This document shows positions 40,166-49,977 of a DNA stretch of 64,000 bases, piece after piece. The translations under genes and the position numbers were made by a program. Location of the stretch: positions 248,001 through 312,000 of the forward strand of contig CAWDAN010000001.1 in NCBI GenBank assembly GCA_963800335.1, read 5' to 3'. Below the pieces are notes generated by a model. That model had not been told where the DNA came from and did no database searches. It saw only the letters and a program-made list of their open reading frames with translations. Numbering within the stretch: the stretch's first letter is position 1; each line of letters opens with the position of its first letter. This DNA is from Flavisphingopyxis sp963800335 (GTDB taxonomy: Bacteria > Pseudomonadota > Alphaproteobacteria > Sphingomonadales > Sphingomonadaceae).

Positions 40166-40526
40166 CTACTCTCCGTCGAAGGTGAACTTGCCGTTCTGCA
40201 CCTGCTCGGTCGATTGTTGGTGTTCTGCGCGCATCCGGGCCCATTCGGCTGCTGTCGCGCAAACCCGCTTCTGGTGCAGTCGCGTTCCAAGCACTTCCTG
40301 CTTGCGGCAGATCTTGCGATTGGGATCCTTGGTGTCGCCTGCAGCATTGGGGTTGGCGCTGGCGCTGGCGAGGTCATCGTCGCCTGACTGGGCATCGCCC
40401 TGTACACCGCTATCCTGCTGTGCCTGAGCGGCGTCGGCTTGCGTTTGGACAGGGGCGGCCTGTTCCACCCGCCCAAGCCGGATTTGCCAGAGTAACCGCG
40501 ACGGCCGCTATCAAAAAAGCTTTCAT
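40166..40526 (-). CDS. Small secreted protein, paralogue 2, one frameshift near 40475
   Basis: ATG 40526: MKAFLIAAVAVTLANPAWA signal peptide, then a frame change near 40475 to EQAAPVQTQADAAQAQQDSG and the family motif RKICRKQEVLGTRLHQKRVC followed by ATAAEWARMRAEHQQS. Sequence and leader (TTAGGCAAGGAAAACAGCC before ATG) match the neighbour at 39762-40085, so the pair arose by a tandem duplication that included the ribosome binding site. Function unknown. Confidence 0.7.
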
Positions 40527-40621
40527 GGCTGTTTTCCTTGCCTAATTGGCCTGAACACAGTGTCACCAAGAGCGCAAAAAGTCAATTTGCCGGACCGTCA
40601 GGACCATAAGCACGGACCCGC

Positions 40622-43201
40622 TCAGCTGACCTTCAGCTCAAGCGCCCCGTCGCCTTCGTCGACCTTGATCGTCGATCCGTCGGGCACCTCGCCGCGCAGG
40701 ATCATGTCGGCGAGCGGGTCCTGCACGTATTTCTGCACCGCGCGTTTGAGCGGCCGCGCGCCGTAGACAGGGTCGTAGCCGACGCGCCCCAGCCAGGCGC
40801 GGGCCGCGTCGGTCAGGTCGAGCGTCACCTTGCGATCGGCGAGCAGTTTCTGCACCCGGCCGACCTGGATATCGACGATCCCGGCCATGTGCTCCTGCGC
40901 GAGCCGGTGGAACAGGATGATCTCGTCGAGCCGGTTGAGGAATTCGGGCCGGAAATGCGCGCGCACGACCTCCATCACCTGCGGCTCGACGCTTTCGACG
41001 TCCTCGCCGTCCTTGAGCCCGGTGAGATACTGGCTGCCAAGGTTGCTGGTCAGGATGATCAGCGTGTTCGAGAAATCGACCGTACGGCCCTGGCCGTCGG
41101 TCAGCCGCCCGTCGTCGAGCACCTGGAGGAGGATGTTGAAGACGTCGCCATGGGCTTTTTCGACCTCGTCGAACAATACGACCTGGTACGGGCGTCGCCG
41201 CACCGCCTCGGTCAGCACGCCGCCTTCCTCGTATCCCACATAGCCCGGAGGCGCGCCGATCAGTCGCGCGACCGCGTGCTTTTCCATGAACTCGCTCATG
41301 TCGATGCGGACCATCGCGCTGTCGTCGTCGAACAGGAAGCCTGCGAGCGCCTTGGTCAGCTCGGTCTTGCCGACGCCGGTGGGGCCGAGCATCAGGAAGC
41401 TGCCGAGCGGGCGGTTGGGGTCCTGCAACCCTGCACGTGAACGTCGTACGGCAGTCGATACCGCCTTGACGGCCTCTTCCTGGCCGATCACGCGCTTGCC
41501 GATCGCGGCTTCCATGCCGAGCAGCTTTTCGCGCTCGCCCTCCATCATCCGGTCGACCGGGATGCCCGTCCAGCGCGACACGACGCCGGCGATGTCGTCG
41601 GCGGTGACCTCTTCGCGCAGCATCGCGCCTTCGGAGGCAACGCCCGCATCGGCGAGCTTGCGTTCGAGCTCGGGGATCGTGCCGTAGCTGAGCTCGCCGG
41701 CCTTGGCGAGGTCGCCGCCACGCTGCGCCTGTTCAAGTTCGATACGCGCTGCGTCGAGCTGTTCCTTGAGCCGCGATTCGGCGTGGATCTTGTCCTTTTC
41801 GCCCTTCCAGCGCGTCGTCAATTCGCTCGACTGCTGCTCGAGATTGGCGAGCTCGTCCTCGAGGCTGGCGAGCCGGTCCTGCGACGGCTTGTCACTTTCC
41901 TTCTTCAGCGCCTCGCGCTCGATCTTGAGCTGGATGATCCGCCGGTCGAGCGCCTCGATCTCCTCGGGCTTCGATTCGACCTCCATGCGGATCCGGCTTG
42001 CCGCCTCGTCCATCAGGTCGATCGCCTTGTCGGGGAGGAAGCGGTCCGAAATGTAGCGGTGCGACAACGTCGCCGCACTGACCAGCGCGCCGTCGGTGAT
42101 GCGGATGCCGTGGTGCAGCTCGTATTTTTCCTTGAGCCCGCGCAGGATACTGATCGTGTCCTCGACGGTCGGCTCGCCGATGAAGACCGGCTGGAAACGC
42201 CGCTGGAGGGCAGGGTCCTTTTCGACATGCTTGCGATATTCGTCGAGCGTCGTCGCGCCGATGCAGTGCAGGTCGCCGCGTGCAAGCGCGGGCTTCAAGA
42301 GGTTCGACGCGTCCATCGACCCCTCGGACTTGCCCGCGCCGATCAGCGTGTGCATCTCATCGATGAACAGGACGATCTGGCCGTCGGCGCCCTTGACCTC
42401 GTCGAGCACGCCTTTCAGCCGCTCCTCGAACTCGCCGCGGTATTTGGCACCTGCAATCAGCGCCCCCATGTCGAGCGCCATCAGCGTGCGGTCTTTCAGC
42501 GTATCGGGCACGTCGCCATTGACGATGCGCAGCGCCAGGCCTTCGGCGATCGCGGTCTTGCCGACGCCGGGTTCGCCGATCAGCACGGGATTGTTCTTGG
42601 TTCGCCGGGCAAGGATCTGGATTGTCCGGCGGATTTCCTCGTCGCGCCCGATGACTGGGTCGAGCTCGCCATCGCGCGCCGCCTGTGTCAGGTCGCGGGC
42701 GAATTTCTTGAGCGCATCGTACCGGTCCTCGGCGCTTGCCGTGTCGGCGGTGCGCCCACCGCGCAGCTCGTTGATCGCGCTGTTGAGCGCCTCGGGGGTC
42801 AGCCTGGCGTCGGCCAGCGCCTTGCCCGCGGTGGTCGTCTTGGCGAGTGTCAGCGCGAGCAGCAACCGTTCGACCGTGACATAGCTGTCGCCCGCCTTGT
42901 CGGCGACCTGTTCGGCCTGGTCGAGGACGCGCACCGTGTCGTTGTCGAGCCCCGGCGTCTGCTGTGCGCCCGACCCCGATACTGCGGGCACCTTGGCGAG
43001 CGCCGCATCGACCGCGGCCACCGCAACCTTCGGATCGCCGCCGGCACGCGCGATCAATCCCGCGGCCATGCCCTCATTGTCCTCAAGCAGCGCCTTCAGG
43101 AGGTGCTCGGGCGAAATCCGCTGGTGGTTCATGCGGATCGCAACCGTCTGGGCTGATTGCAGAAAGCCCTTGGCGCGGTCGGTAAATTTTTCGAGATTCA
43201 T
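40622..43201 (-). CDS. clpB: ATP-dependent chaperone ClpB
   Basis: 859 residues from ATG 43201 (MNLEKFTDRAKGFLQSAQTV), normal length. Two N-terminal Clp repeats (HLLKALLEDNEGMAAGLIAR), NBD1 with Walker A GEPGVGKTAIAEGL and Walker B DEMHTLIGAGKSEGSMDASN, the coiled-coil M domain, and NBD2 with GPTGVGKTELTKALA, FMEKHAVARLIGAPPGYVGY and GARPLKRAVQKYVQDPLADM. Disaggregase working with DnaK. An unbroken 2.6-kb frame, which shows that sequence errors are not uniform. No gene lies between it and the divergent M16 peptidase. Confidence 0.97.
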   Translation of the reverse strand: MNLEKFTDRAKGFLQSAQTVAIRMNHQRISPEHLLKALLEDNEGMAAGLIARAGGDPKVAVAAVDAALAKVPAVSGSGAQQTPGLDNDTVRVLDQAEQVADKAGDSYVTVERLLLALTLAKTTTAGKALADARLTPEALNSAINELRGGRTADTASAEDRYDALKKFARDLTQAARDGELDPVIGRDEEIRRTIQILARRTKNNPVLIGEPGVGKTAIAEGLALRIVNGDVPDTLKDRTLMALDMGALIAGAKYRGEFEERLKGVLDEVKGADGQIVLFIDEMHTLIGAGKSEGSMDASNLLKPALARGDLHCIGATTLDEYRKHVEKDPALQRRFQPVFIGEPTVEDTISILRGLKEKYELHHGIRITDGALVSAATLSHRYISDRFLPDKAIDLMDEAASRIRMEVESKPEEIEALDRRIIQLKIEREALKKESDKPSQDRLASLEDELANLEQQSSELTTRWKGEKDKIHAESRLKEQLDAARIELEQAQRGGDLAKAGELSYGTIPELERKLADAGVASEGAMLREEVTADDIAGVVSRWTGIPVDRMMEGEREKLLGMEAAIGKRVIGQEEAVKAVSTAVRRSRAGLQDPNRPLGSFLMLGPTGVGKTELTKALAGFLFDDDSAMVRIDMSEFMEKHAVARLIGAPPGYVGYEEGGVLTEAVRRRPYQVVLFDEVEKAHGDVFNILLQVLDDGRLTDGQGRTVDFSNTLIILTSNLGSQYLTGLKDGEDVESVEPQVMEVVRAHFRPEFLNRLDEIILFHRLAQEHMAGIVDIQVGRVQKLLADRKVTLDLTDAARAWLGRVGYDPVYGARPLKRAVQKYVQDPLADMILRGEVPDGSTIKVDEGDGALELKVS

Positions 43202-43364
43202 GGATTGTCCCCGGAGATCTTGATCCACTTGAAGATAATGCGGCAAAAACCGCGCGCAAGACCTGTCATAGCATTGCAATACAGCCGCGTGACGATATGG
43301 TCGCCGGCAAGACACGGAACCGTCCGAGTTCCGCACAATGTTTATCTCCAGGAGAATGATTGCC

Positions 43365-46292
43365 ATGCTGACCCGTTCGTCCCGTCTTGCCCGTATCCTG
43401 CTGGCCGCATCGCCCGCCGCGCTGATCGCCGGCTGCGCCACGATGCCCGCCGCCGACATGGCGGCAACGCCCGCCGCGCCCGCTGCGCCGGCCGCGTTCG
43501 AACCCGCCCCGGTCAGCACGCTCGTCGATGCGGTCAATATTCCGTACGAGAAGTTCACCCTGCCGAACGGCCTCACCGTCCTCGTCCACGAGGATCGCAA
43601 GGCGCCCGTCGTCGCGGTGTCGGTGTGGTACAATGTCGGCTCGAAGGACGAACCCAAGGGCAAGACGGGCTTTGCCCATCTGTTCGAGCATCTGATGTTC
43701 AACGGCAGCGAGAATTCGCCCGGCGATTTCTTCGAACCGCTGCAGCAGGTCGGCGCGACCGATTTCAACGGCACGACCAACGTCGACCGGACCAACTATT
43801 TCGAAACCGTCCCGACCGGCGCGCTCGAACGCGCGCTGATGCTCGAAAGCGATCGCATGGGCCATCTGCTCGGCGCGGTGACGCAGGAGAAGCTCGATAA
43901 CCAGCGCGGCGTCGTCCAGAACGAAAAGCGCCAGGGCGACAACCAGCCTTACGGCCTGCTGCGCTACGAAGTGCAGGAAAACATGTTCCCCGCGGGCCAC
44001 CCCTATCATCACTCGACGATCGGCTCGATGGCCGACCTCAACGCCGCCAGCCTCGACGACGTCAAGAACTGGTTCCGCGCGAACTACGGTCCGAACAACT
44101 CGGTCCTCGTCCTTGCCGGCGATATCGATACCGCGACCGCGCGCACCCTCGTCACCAAATGGTTCGGCGACATTCCGCGCGGACCCGCGGTCACCCATCC
44201 CGACGCGCCGGTGACGCCGCTCGCTGCGCCGATCGACAAGACGGTCACCGACCAGATCGCGACGACGCGGCTCTATCGCATGTGGCCGATCCCCGGCTTC
44301 ACCTCGGCCGAATCGATTCCGCTGCAGCTCGCTGCGTCGGTTCTCGGTGGCCTGTCGAGTTCGCGGCTCGACAACGCGCTCGTGCGCAAGGACCCGGTCG
44401 CGGTGTCGGTTTCGACCTCGACCTGGGATTTCATGGAAGGCGGCGCGTTCATCGTCCAGGCCGACGTCAAGCCGGGCGAGGACGCGGCGATGGTCGCGCA
44501 GAAGCTCGATGCGCAGATCGCCGACTACCTCGCCACCGGTCCGACGGCCGACGAACTCCAGCGCGCCAAGACCTCGATGGTCTCGGGCATCATCGGCGGG
44601 CTCGAATCGGTCGGCGGTTTCGGCGGCAAGGCGGTCGCGCTGGCCGAAGGCGAACTCTATTCGGACAATCCCGACTACTACAAGGTCCAGCTCGACCAGA
44701 TGGCCGCCGCAACGCCGGAACAGGTTACCGAAACGATGCGCAAATGGCTGACCAAGCCGCGCTTCACGCTCGTCATGAAACCCGGCGAACGGACCGAGGG
44801 CGGCGAAAATCGCGGCGGGGCGGCGATCGGCACCTATCTCGACCAAGCCGAGGTCGCGCCCGCACCGCTCGATTATTATTGCGATCCCAAGACCTGCGAT
44901 GCCGCCGCGCTGACGTTGTCGTATGACGGTGACCGCTCGAAACTTCCCTCGGTCGGCCAGCTGCAGGAACTCGACTTCCCCGATATCGAGCGCGCCAAGC
45001 TCGCCAACGGCATGGAGATCTATTTCGCGCGGCGCACGACGGTGCCCAAGGTCACCGTTCGCGTCGCCTTCGACGCGGGCTATGCCGCCGATCCCAAGTC
45101 GGCGCTCGGTACCCAGTCGCTGATGCTCGGGATGATGGATGAGGGCACCAAGAACCTCGATTCGATCGCGCTCGCCGAGGCGCAGGAGCGGCTAGGCGCC
45201 AACATCAACGGGTTCGCCGATGCCGACTGGACCTCGTTCCAGCTGTCGGCCCTCGCGCCCAATCTGGCGCCGTCGCTTGATTTGCTGGCCGATTACGTCC
45301 GCAACCCCGCGTTCGATGCCAAGGTCATGGAACGCGTTCGCGCACAGCAGCTCAACCGGCTCAATGCCGAACTGAAGAATCCGCAGGGGATCGCCGCGCG
45401 CGCGCTCGCGCCGCTGCTCTACGGTCCCGACCATCCCTATGGGATCCCGCCCTCGGGTCTCGGCAATGCAAGCGCGGTCGCCGCGCTCACGCCCGCCGAG
45501 CTCGCCGCCTTCCACGATGCCTGGCTGCGTCCCGACGACGCCAAGATCTTCGTCGTCGGCGACACCACGCTGTCCGAAGTCACCGCGCTGCTCAATCGCA
45601 GCTTCGGCGACTGGACGGCGACCGGCGCAGCACATCCGGTCAAGAACTTCGCGGTCGATACGCCCGAGCCGCAACCGCGCATCGTCCTCATCGACCGACC
45701 TAATTCGCCGCAGTCGATCATCACCGCTGGCCGCGTGCTCGATCTCAAGGGGGGTGACGATCTCGTCCCGCTGATGGCTGCGAACGAGGTGTTCGGCGGC
45801 TCCTTCCTGTCGCGGATCAACATGAACCTGCGCGAGACAAAGGGCTGGTCATACGGCGTGCGCAGCGGTGTCCAGGGCGTCGTCGACCGCACCGCCTTCA
45901 CCATTTCGGCCCCGGTCCAGGCCGATCGCACCGGCGATTCGATCCGCGAGCTGCGCAAGGAGCTGACCAGCTATACGAGCGACAAGGGGATCAGTGCCGA
46001 CGAGCTTGAACGCACGATCAACGGCAATGTCCGCGAGCTCCCGGGCCAGTTCGAAACCTCGGGCGCGGTGCTCGGCGGGATGGTCAACATCGTCAAATAC
46101 GGCCGGCCCGACAATTTCTACGAAACGCTCGCCGCCCGCTATCGGACGATGACCGCGGCGGGCCTCGACGCGGTCGCGCGCAAGGAATTCCTCGACAACG
46201 AACTCGTCTTCGTCGTCGTCGGCGATGCCAAGGTCGTGCGGCCACAGCTTGACGGCCTCGGCCTGACGGTGGAAGAAGCGACCGCGAAATAA
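43365..46292 (+). CDS. M16 family zinc metallopeptidase, lipoprotein
   Basis: 975 residues from ATG 43365 (AGGAGA at 43350-43355; ATG 43356 is too close). Lipoprotein signal ILLAASPAALIAGC. Two M16 halves: the N-terminal half carries the zinc motif H105-L-F-E-H109 in GKTGFAHLFEHLMFNGSE and a downstream glutamate region, and the second half (IERAKLANGMEIYFARRTTV, YGPDHPYGIPPSGLGNASAV) is the non-catalytic partner. A probable periplasmic zinc protease. Followed 29 bp later by a small protein gene. Confidence 0.93.
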   Translation: MLTRSSRLARILLAASPAALIAGCATMPAADMAATPAAPAAPAAFEPAPVSTLVDAVNIPYEKFTLPNGLTVLVHEDRKAPVVAVSVWYNVGSKDEPKGKTGFAHLFEHLMFNGSENSPGDFFEPLQQVGATDFNGTTNVDRTNYFETVPTGALERALMLESDRMGHLLGAVTQEKLDNQRGVVQNEKRQGDNQPYGLLRYEVQENMFPAGHPYHHSTIGSMADLNAASLDDVKNWFRANYGPNNSVLVLAGDIDTATARTLVTKWFGDIPRGPAVTHPDAPVTPLAAPIDKTVTDQIATTRLYRMWPIPGFTSAESIPLQLAASVLGGLSSSRLDNALVRKDPVAVSVSTSTWDFMEGGAFIVQADVKPGEDAAMVAQKLDAQIADYLATGPTADELQRAKTSMVSGIIGGLESVGGFGGKAVALAEGELYSDNPDYYKVQLDQMAAATPEQVTETMRKWLTKPRFTLVMKPGERTEGGENRGGAAIGTYLDQAEVAPAPLDYYCDPKTCDAAALTLSYDGDRSKLPSVGQLQELDFPDIERAKLANGMEIYFARRTTVPKVTVRVAFDAGYAADPKSALGTQSLMLGMMDEGTKNLDSIALAEAQERLGANINGFADADWTSFQLSALAPNLAPSLDLLADYVRNPAFDAKVMERVRAQQLNRLNAELKNPQGIAARALAPLLYGPDHPYGIPPSGLGNASAVAALTPAELAAFHDAWLRPDDAKIFVVGDTTLSEVTALLNRSFGDWTATGAAHPVKNFAVDTPEPQPRIVLIDRPNSPQSIITAGRVLDLKGGDDLVPLMAANEVFGGSFLSRINMNLRETKGWSYGVRSGVQGVVDRTAFTISAPVQADRTGDSIRELRKELTSYTSDKGISADELERTINGNVRELPGQFETSGAVLGGMVNIVKYGRPDNFYETLAARYRTMTAAGLDAVARKEFLDNELVFVVVGDAKVVRPQLDGLGLTVEEATAK

Positions 46293-46321
46293 CTGACACC
46301 GCTGTTAAGGAGAATATCATC

Positions 46322-46621
46322 ATGTCGCTCGATGGAAGCTACGACTGCCTGACCAAGACGCCGATGGGCGATCAGAAATCGGTCTTCACCGTGAAGACCG
46401 ACGGCGATTCGTTCACCGGCAGCAATGTCGGCGCGATGGGTTCGCTCGACGTTGTCGACGGCAAGGTCGACGGCAACACGCTGACCTGGAAGATGAACAT
46501 GGTCGTGCCGATGCCGATGACGCTCGATTGCACCGCGACGATCGACGGCGACACGCTGACCGGCACGATCAACGCCGGCGCATTCGGCCAGATGCCGATG
46601 ACGGGCACGCGCCAGGGCTGA
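46322..46621 (+). CDS. Small beta-strand-rich protein of unknown function
   Basis: 99 residues, ATG 46322 with AAGGAG at 46307-46312. No signal peptide. Strand-rich with repeated T-G-D/N-G turns: KTPMGDQKSVFTVKTDGDSF, VVDGKVDGNTLTWKMNM, MTLDCTATIDGDTLTGTINA. It seems to be a short conserved family in sphingomonads, but I cannot name a function. It is probably co-transcribed with the M16 peptidase. A terminator follows. Confidence 0.78.
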   Translation: MSLDGSYDCLTKTPMGDQKSVFTVKTDGDSFTGSNVGAMGSLDVVDGKVDGNTLTWKMNMVVPMPMTLDCTATIDGDTLTGTINAGAFGQMPMTGTRQG

Positions 46622-46644
46622 CCGCCTGGCCCACTATGCCTAAC

Positions 46645-46678
46645 AAAAAGGGCCGTCCCTCGCGGGGCGGCCCTTTTT
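46645..46678. terminator. Bidirectional intrinsic terminator between small protein gene and pal
   Basis: AAAAAGGGCCG(T)CCC (46645-46659) pairs with GGGGCGGCCCTTTTT (46664-46678) around a TCGC loop; the arm is A-rich on one side and T-rich on the other, so it ends transcription from both convergent operons. Confidence 0.88.
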
Positions 46679-46698
46679 CGTGGCTGGTAGTTTTGTGT

Positions 46699-47214
46699 TT
46701 AGTTGACCGTGACGGTCACCGCACGGCGGTTTTGCGCCCAGGCGCTCTCGTTCGATCCTAGCGCTACCGGGCGTTCCTTGCCGTACGAGACGGTCGAGAT
46801 ACGCGACGGATCGACACCAAGCGAGGCGAGGTAGTTCTTCGCCGAATTGGCGCGTCGCTCACCCAGCGCGATATTGTAATCACGCGTGCCGCGCTCATCG
46901 GTATGGCCTTCGAGCGTGACGCGAACGTTGGGATACTGGCGCAGCCACTCAGCCTGGCTCATCAACACCGCGCGGTCTTCGCCGTCGATGTCATAGCGAT
47001 CGGTGTCGAAATAGACGGTGTCGCTGCTCACCCGGGCGATGAAGTCAGCCTGGCTGCCGGGAACGACCGCGCCCGACATGCCGTCGTTATAACCGCTATC
47101 GTCCGCACTGGTATCGACCGGGGTCGGGGGAAGGACTTCGGGCGCCTTTTTGGCGCAGCCCGCGAGTGCGAGGCTGGCGGTGGCGACGCTGAGGAATAGG
47201 CTATTACGGATCAT
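46699..47214 (-). CDS. pal: Peptidoglycan-associated lipoprotein Pal
   Basis: 171 residues. Lipoprotein signal MIRNSLFLSVATASLALAGC; OmpA-like domain with VTLEGHTDERGTRDYNIALG, ERRANSAKNYLASLGVDPSR and ISTVSYGKERPVALGSNESA, AWAQNRRAVTV. The last gene of the ybgC-tolQRAB-pal block. Outer-membrane anchor of the Tol-Pal system. Confidence 0.97.
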   Translation of the reverse strand: MIRNSLFLSVATASLALAGCAKKAPEVLPPTPVDTSADDSGYNDGMSGAVVPGSQADFIARVSSDTVYFDTDRYDIDGEDRAVLMSQAEWLRQYPNVRVTLEGHTDERGTRDYNIALGERRANSAKNYLASLGVDPSRISTVSYGKERPVALGSNESAWAQNRRAVTVTVN

Positions 47215-47323
47215 GATCGGCTCCTTGGTGGATAACTCTCGTTACGCTCTCGCAACGGGTGCTTAAAGCTCTCGACTGCTGTCTCAACGCTGAACAGGGT
47301 CATCTGGTTGCGCGCGCGCTCGC

Positions 47324-48700
47324 TCACGGCAGTACCGGGCCCCAGCTGGGATCGGATCCATCGACGCCGCCCGGCGTTGGCAGGCGCCGTTCGTTGACCC
47401 CGGTCAGGTCGACCTGCCACAGCGTCGAAGTGCCTTTGGCACCCTGCGTCGTACGGAAAAACTGCAGCACGCGGCCATTGGGTGACCAGCTCGGTGCCTC
47501 GTCCTGCCAGCTGTCGGTCAGCAGCTTCTCGCCGCGCCCCTCGGGGGTCATCACGCCGATGCGGAAATTGCCCGCGATCCTTGTAAAGGCGATCAGATCG
47601 CCGCGCGGGCTCCATTCGGGGGTGGCATAGCGTCCGCCGCCGAAGCTGATGCGCCGCTGGTCCGATCCGTCGGCATTCATGACGTAAAGCTGCTGCGTTC
47701 CCGAACGGTCGCTTTCGAAGACGATCTTGCTGCCGTCGGGCGAGTAACTGCCGCCGACGTCGATCCCCGGGCTCGTCGTCAGCTTGCGCGGGCTGCCGCC
47801 TTCGCGCGGGATGCGATAGATGTCGGTGTTGCCCGCGATCGCCATCGAGAACAGGATGAAGCGGCCGTCGGGCGACCAGCGCGGGGCAAAGGTCGGCGCG
47901 CTGTTTTCTGTCACCAGCGTCTGCTTGCCGCTGCCGACATCGTAAACATAGACGCGTGCTCGGCTGCCGAGATAGCTGACATAGACGATCGACTTGTAAT
48001 CGGGCGAATAGCGCGGCGTCAGCGCGAGCGACTGGCCGTTGGTGATGAAGCGGTGGTTGGCGCCATCCGAATCCATGATCGCGAGCTGCTTGCGACGATT
48101 TCCCTTGGGTCCGGTCTCGGCGATATAGGCGACACGGCTGTCGAAGAACGGCGCTTCGCCCGACAGGCGCGAATAGATCGCATCGGCGCATTTGTGCGCG
48201 GCGCGGCGCCAGTCGGCGGGCTGGACGACATAGCCCTGACGGACAAGCTCGCTGCCCAAGGCGACGTCATAGAGATAGCAGCCGACGGTCAGGTTGCCGG
48301 CATTGTCGGCGCGGACAAAGCCCTGGACGAGCATTTCGGCGCTGCTGCCGCGCCAATAGGGCAATTGTGGCGCGGTGACTTCGCCAAAGCTGATCGCGCG
48401 GACGCTGCCCGGGCCGAGCGGGCGATAGAGGCCGCTGCGCTCGAGATCGCTCGAGATGACTTCGCCGATCTGGCGCCCCAGCGTGGCGGTATTGCCTGCC
48501 GCGGTCGGCAGCGATTGCGGCGTCGCGAGCGCGGGCACCGCGATCACCGATCGTTCGTTGCCGATGGTGCCGGTGACGGTTTCGCGCGGCGTCGTCTGCT
48601 GTGGCAGCGTCGACGGCGCGGGCGGCAGCTGCTGCGCCATGGCGGCGGCGGGCATCGCGCCGAGCGCGGCGGCGAGAAGCAGGAGGGAACGTAGGGACAT
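47324..48700 (-). CDS. tolB: Tol-Pal system beta-propeller protein TolB
   Basis: 458 residues from ATG 48700. Signal MSLRSLLLLAAALGAMPAAA. N-terminal domain (TLGRQIGEVISSDLERSGLY, FVRADNAGNLTVGCYLYDVA), then a six-bladed propeller of WD40-like TolB repeats (LTPRYSPDYKSIVYVSYLGS, FAPRWSPDGRFILFSMAIAG, GGSYSPDGSKIVFESDRSGT, ATPEWSPRGDLIAFTRIAGN). Interacts with Pal and TolA. Confidence 0.97.
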   Translation of the reverse strand: MSLRSLLLLAAALGAMPAAAMAQQLPPAPSTLPQQTTPRETVTGTIGNERSVIAVPALATPQSLPTAAGNTATLGRQIGEVISSDLERSGLYRPLGPGSVRAISFGEVTAPQLPYWRGSSAEMLVQGFVRADNAGNLTVGCYLYDVALGSELVRQGYVVQPADWRRAAHKCADAIYSRLSGEAPFFDSRVAYIAETGPKGNRRKQLAIMDSDGANHRFITNGQSLALTPRYSPDYKSIVYVSYLGSRARVYVYDVGSGKQTLVTENSAPTFAPRWSPDGRFILFSMAIAGNTDIYRIPREGGSPRKLTTSPGIDVGGSYSPDGSKIVFESDRSGTQQLYVMNADGSDQRRISFGGGRYATPEWSPRGDLIAFTRIAGNFRIGVMTPEGRGEKLLTDSWQDEAPSWSPNGRVLQFFRTTQGAKGTSTLWQVDLTGVNERRLPTPGGVDGSDPSWGPVLP

Positions 48701-48705
48701 GGCAG

Positions 48706-49512
48706 CTACCTTTTTTCGAAATCGAGCGTGTAGGTTTTCCAGTAATCGTAATTCTCGGCCGGCAGGTCGAACGGCGCGGCAAGCTGGATCGCGCGCTTGG
48801 CGCATTCCTCGAAGCGGGCGATCTGCGGCGCGTTGCTCGGTGTTTCGCCGCTGGTCGAAACGCGGTCGAAACCGGCGAGCGCGCCCGACTTACTCAGGCG
48901 AAAGACAATCGTCGTCTTGAGCTCGTCGACGTCGATACCGCTGACCGAACAGCGGTTCCACGGCCCGCGCACCTCTGCGTTGATGCTGACCGAAATCGCG
49001 CGCCGAATCTCGCCGACACTCTGCGCCGGCGCGGCTTTCGACTTCGACGCGCTTTCTTCTTTGCCGATACCGTCGAGAAGACCCTTGAGGTTGCCCGTCG
49101 GCCGCGCGCTTTTGGCCGCCTTGGGAGCTGACTTTGGAGCGGGTTCGGATCGCGCCGGCGGGGTGGGTCTCGAAGGCGCTTTGGGAGTCACGCGCGGTGC
49201 GGGCGCCGGGCGTTCGGTGCGCGGCGTCGGCACGGGGTCGATACGCGGCAACGGAAGCGGATCGGGTTCGGCGATTATCGCATCCTCGACCGGGCCGTCC
49301 TCGGCGGCGAGGCGGGCGGCGGGCGGCGATGCGCTGAGTTCGGGCGCCGCGCTGGTAATCGCGCTCTCGGCGATCAGGTCGACCTCCATCGGCGGATTGT
49401 CGAAACTGCGCGGCGGCTTGGCGAACAGGTTGACCGACAGCGCCGCGAACAGCGCGAGATGCGCCGCGACCACGACGGTCAGGCTGATCGTATCGGTGCG
49501 GTCTAAAGCCAT
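48706..49512 (-). CDS. tolA: Cell envelope integrity protein TolA
   Basis: 268 residues. An N-terminal membrane helix (SLTVVVAAHLALFAALSVNL), a Pro/Ala-rich linker (residues ~70-145) and a C-terminal TolA-like domain (QSVGEIRRAISVSINAEVRG, WNRCSVSGIDVDELKTTIVF, AIQLAAPFDLPAENYDYWKT). It sits in the canonical position between tolR and tolB. The linker is proline-rich rather than the helical Ala/Lys-rich form of enterobacteria. Confidence 0.93.
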   Translation of the reverse strand: MALDRTDTISLTVVVAAHLALFAALSVNLFAKPPRSFDNPPMEVDLIAESAITSAAPELSASPPAARLAAEDGPVEDAIIAEPDPLPLPRIDPVPTPRTERPAPAPRVTPKAPSRPTPPARSEPAPKSAPKAAKSARPTGNLKGLLDGIGKEESASKSKAAPAQSVGEIRRAISVSINAEVRGPWNRCSVSGIDVDELKTTIVFRLSKSGALAGFDRVSTSGETPSNAPQIARFEECAKRAIQLAAPFDLPAENYDYWKTYTLDFEKR

Positions 49513-49523
49513 CGGATCATGGG

Positions 49524-49976
49524 CTATGGCGCCCCCGCTGAACCTGTCGTGACCAGTGAGACGCGGTTGAGGCCGACGCGGTTGAGCTCGCCCATCACGC
49601 GCATCACCGCACCATAATCGAGGCTACGGTCGGCGCGCAGCAGGATCTGCGGCGGGCTATCGCCGAGCTCGCGTGCCAGCGCCTCGATTTTCGTCGTCAT
49701 CTCGCCGCGCGCGACCTGGTCCTCGCCGATATAGATCGACCCGTCCTCGACGACCGAAATCTGGATCGGCTCGCGATCTTCCTGGCCGATCGGTTTGGCC
49801 CGGCTGTCGGGCAGGTCGACCGGCACGCCTGCGACGAGCAGCGGCGCGGTGATCATGAAGATGATCAGCAGGACGAGCATGACGTCGACCAGCGGCGTGA
49901 CGTTGATCTCGGCCATCGGCGCGCGCCGTCCCGCGCCGCGCCCGCGCCCGCCCGGTCGATGGATTCCCATCGCCAT
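49524..49976 (-). CDS. tolR: ExbD/TolR family protein, TolR
   Basis: 150 residues. A single N-terminal helix with the functional aspartate (PLVDVMLVLLIIFMITAPLL) in the MAEINVTPLVDVML motif, then the periplasmic domain (PIQISVVEDGSIYIGEDQVA, PQILLRADRSLDYGAVMRVM). One base after tolQ. Energy-harvesting partner of TolQ. Confidence 0.96.
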   Translation of the reverse strand: MAMGIHRPGGRGRGAGRRAPMAEINVTPLVDVMLVLLIIFMITAPLLVAGVPVDLPDSRAKPIGQEDREPIQISVVEDGSIYIGEDQVARGEMTTKIEALARELGDSPPQILLRADRSLDYGAVMRVMGELNRVGLNRVSLVTTGSAGAP

Positions 49977-49977
49977 C

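Noticed and set aside
40024..40569. 181-codon minus-strand frame across both small secreted paralogues
   Set aside because: Reads in a different frame from both signal peptides and conserved motifs. Its repeated SHES segments come from the duplicated leaders, not from a real protein.
43204..43300. Heat-shock (sigma-32) promoter before clpB
   Set aside because: CTTGCGC and a CCGCATTAT-like element are present upstream on the minus strand, but the spacing is only about 10 bp, too short for the consensus.
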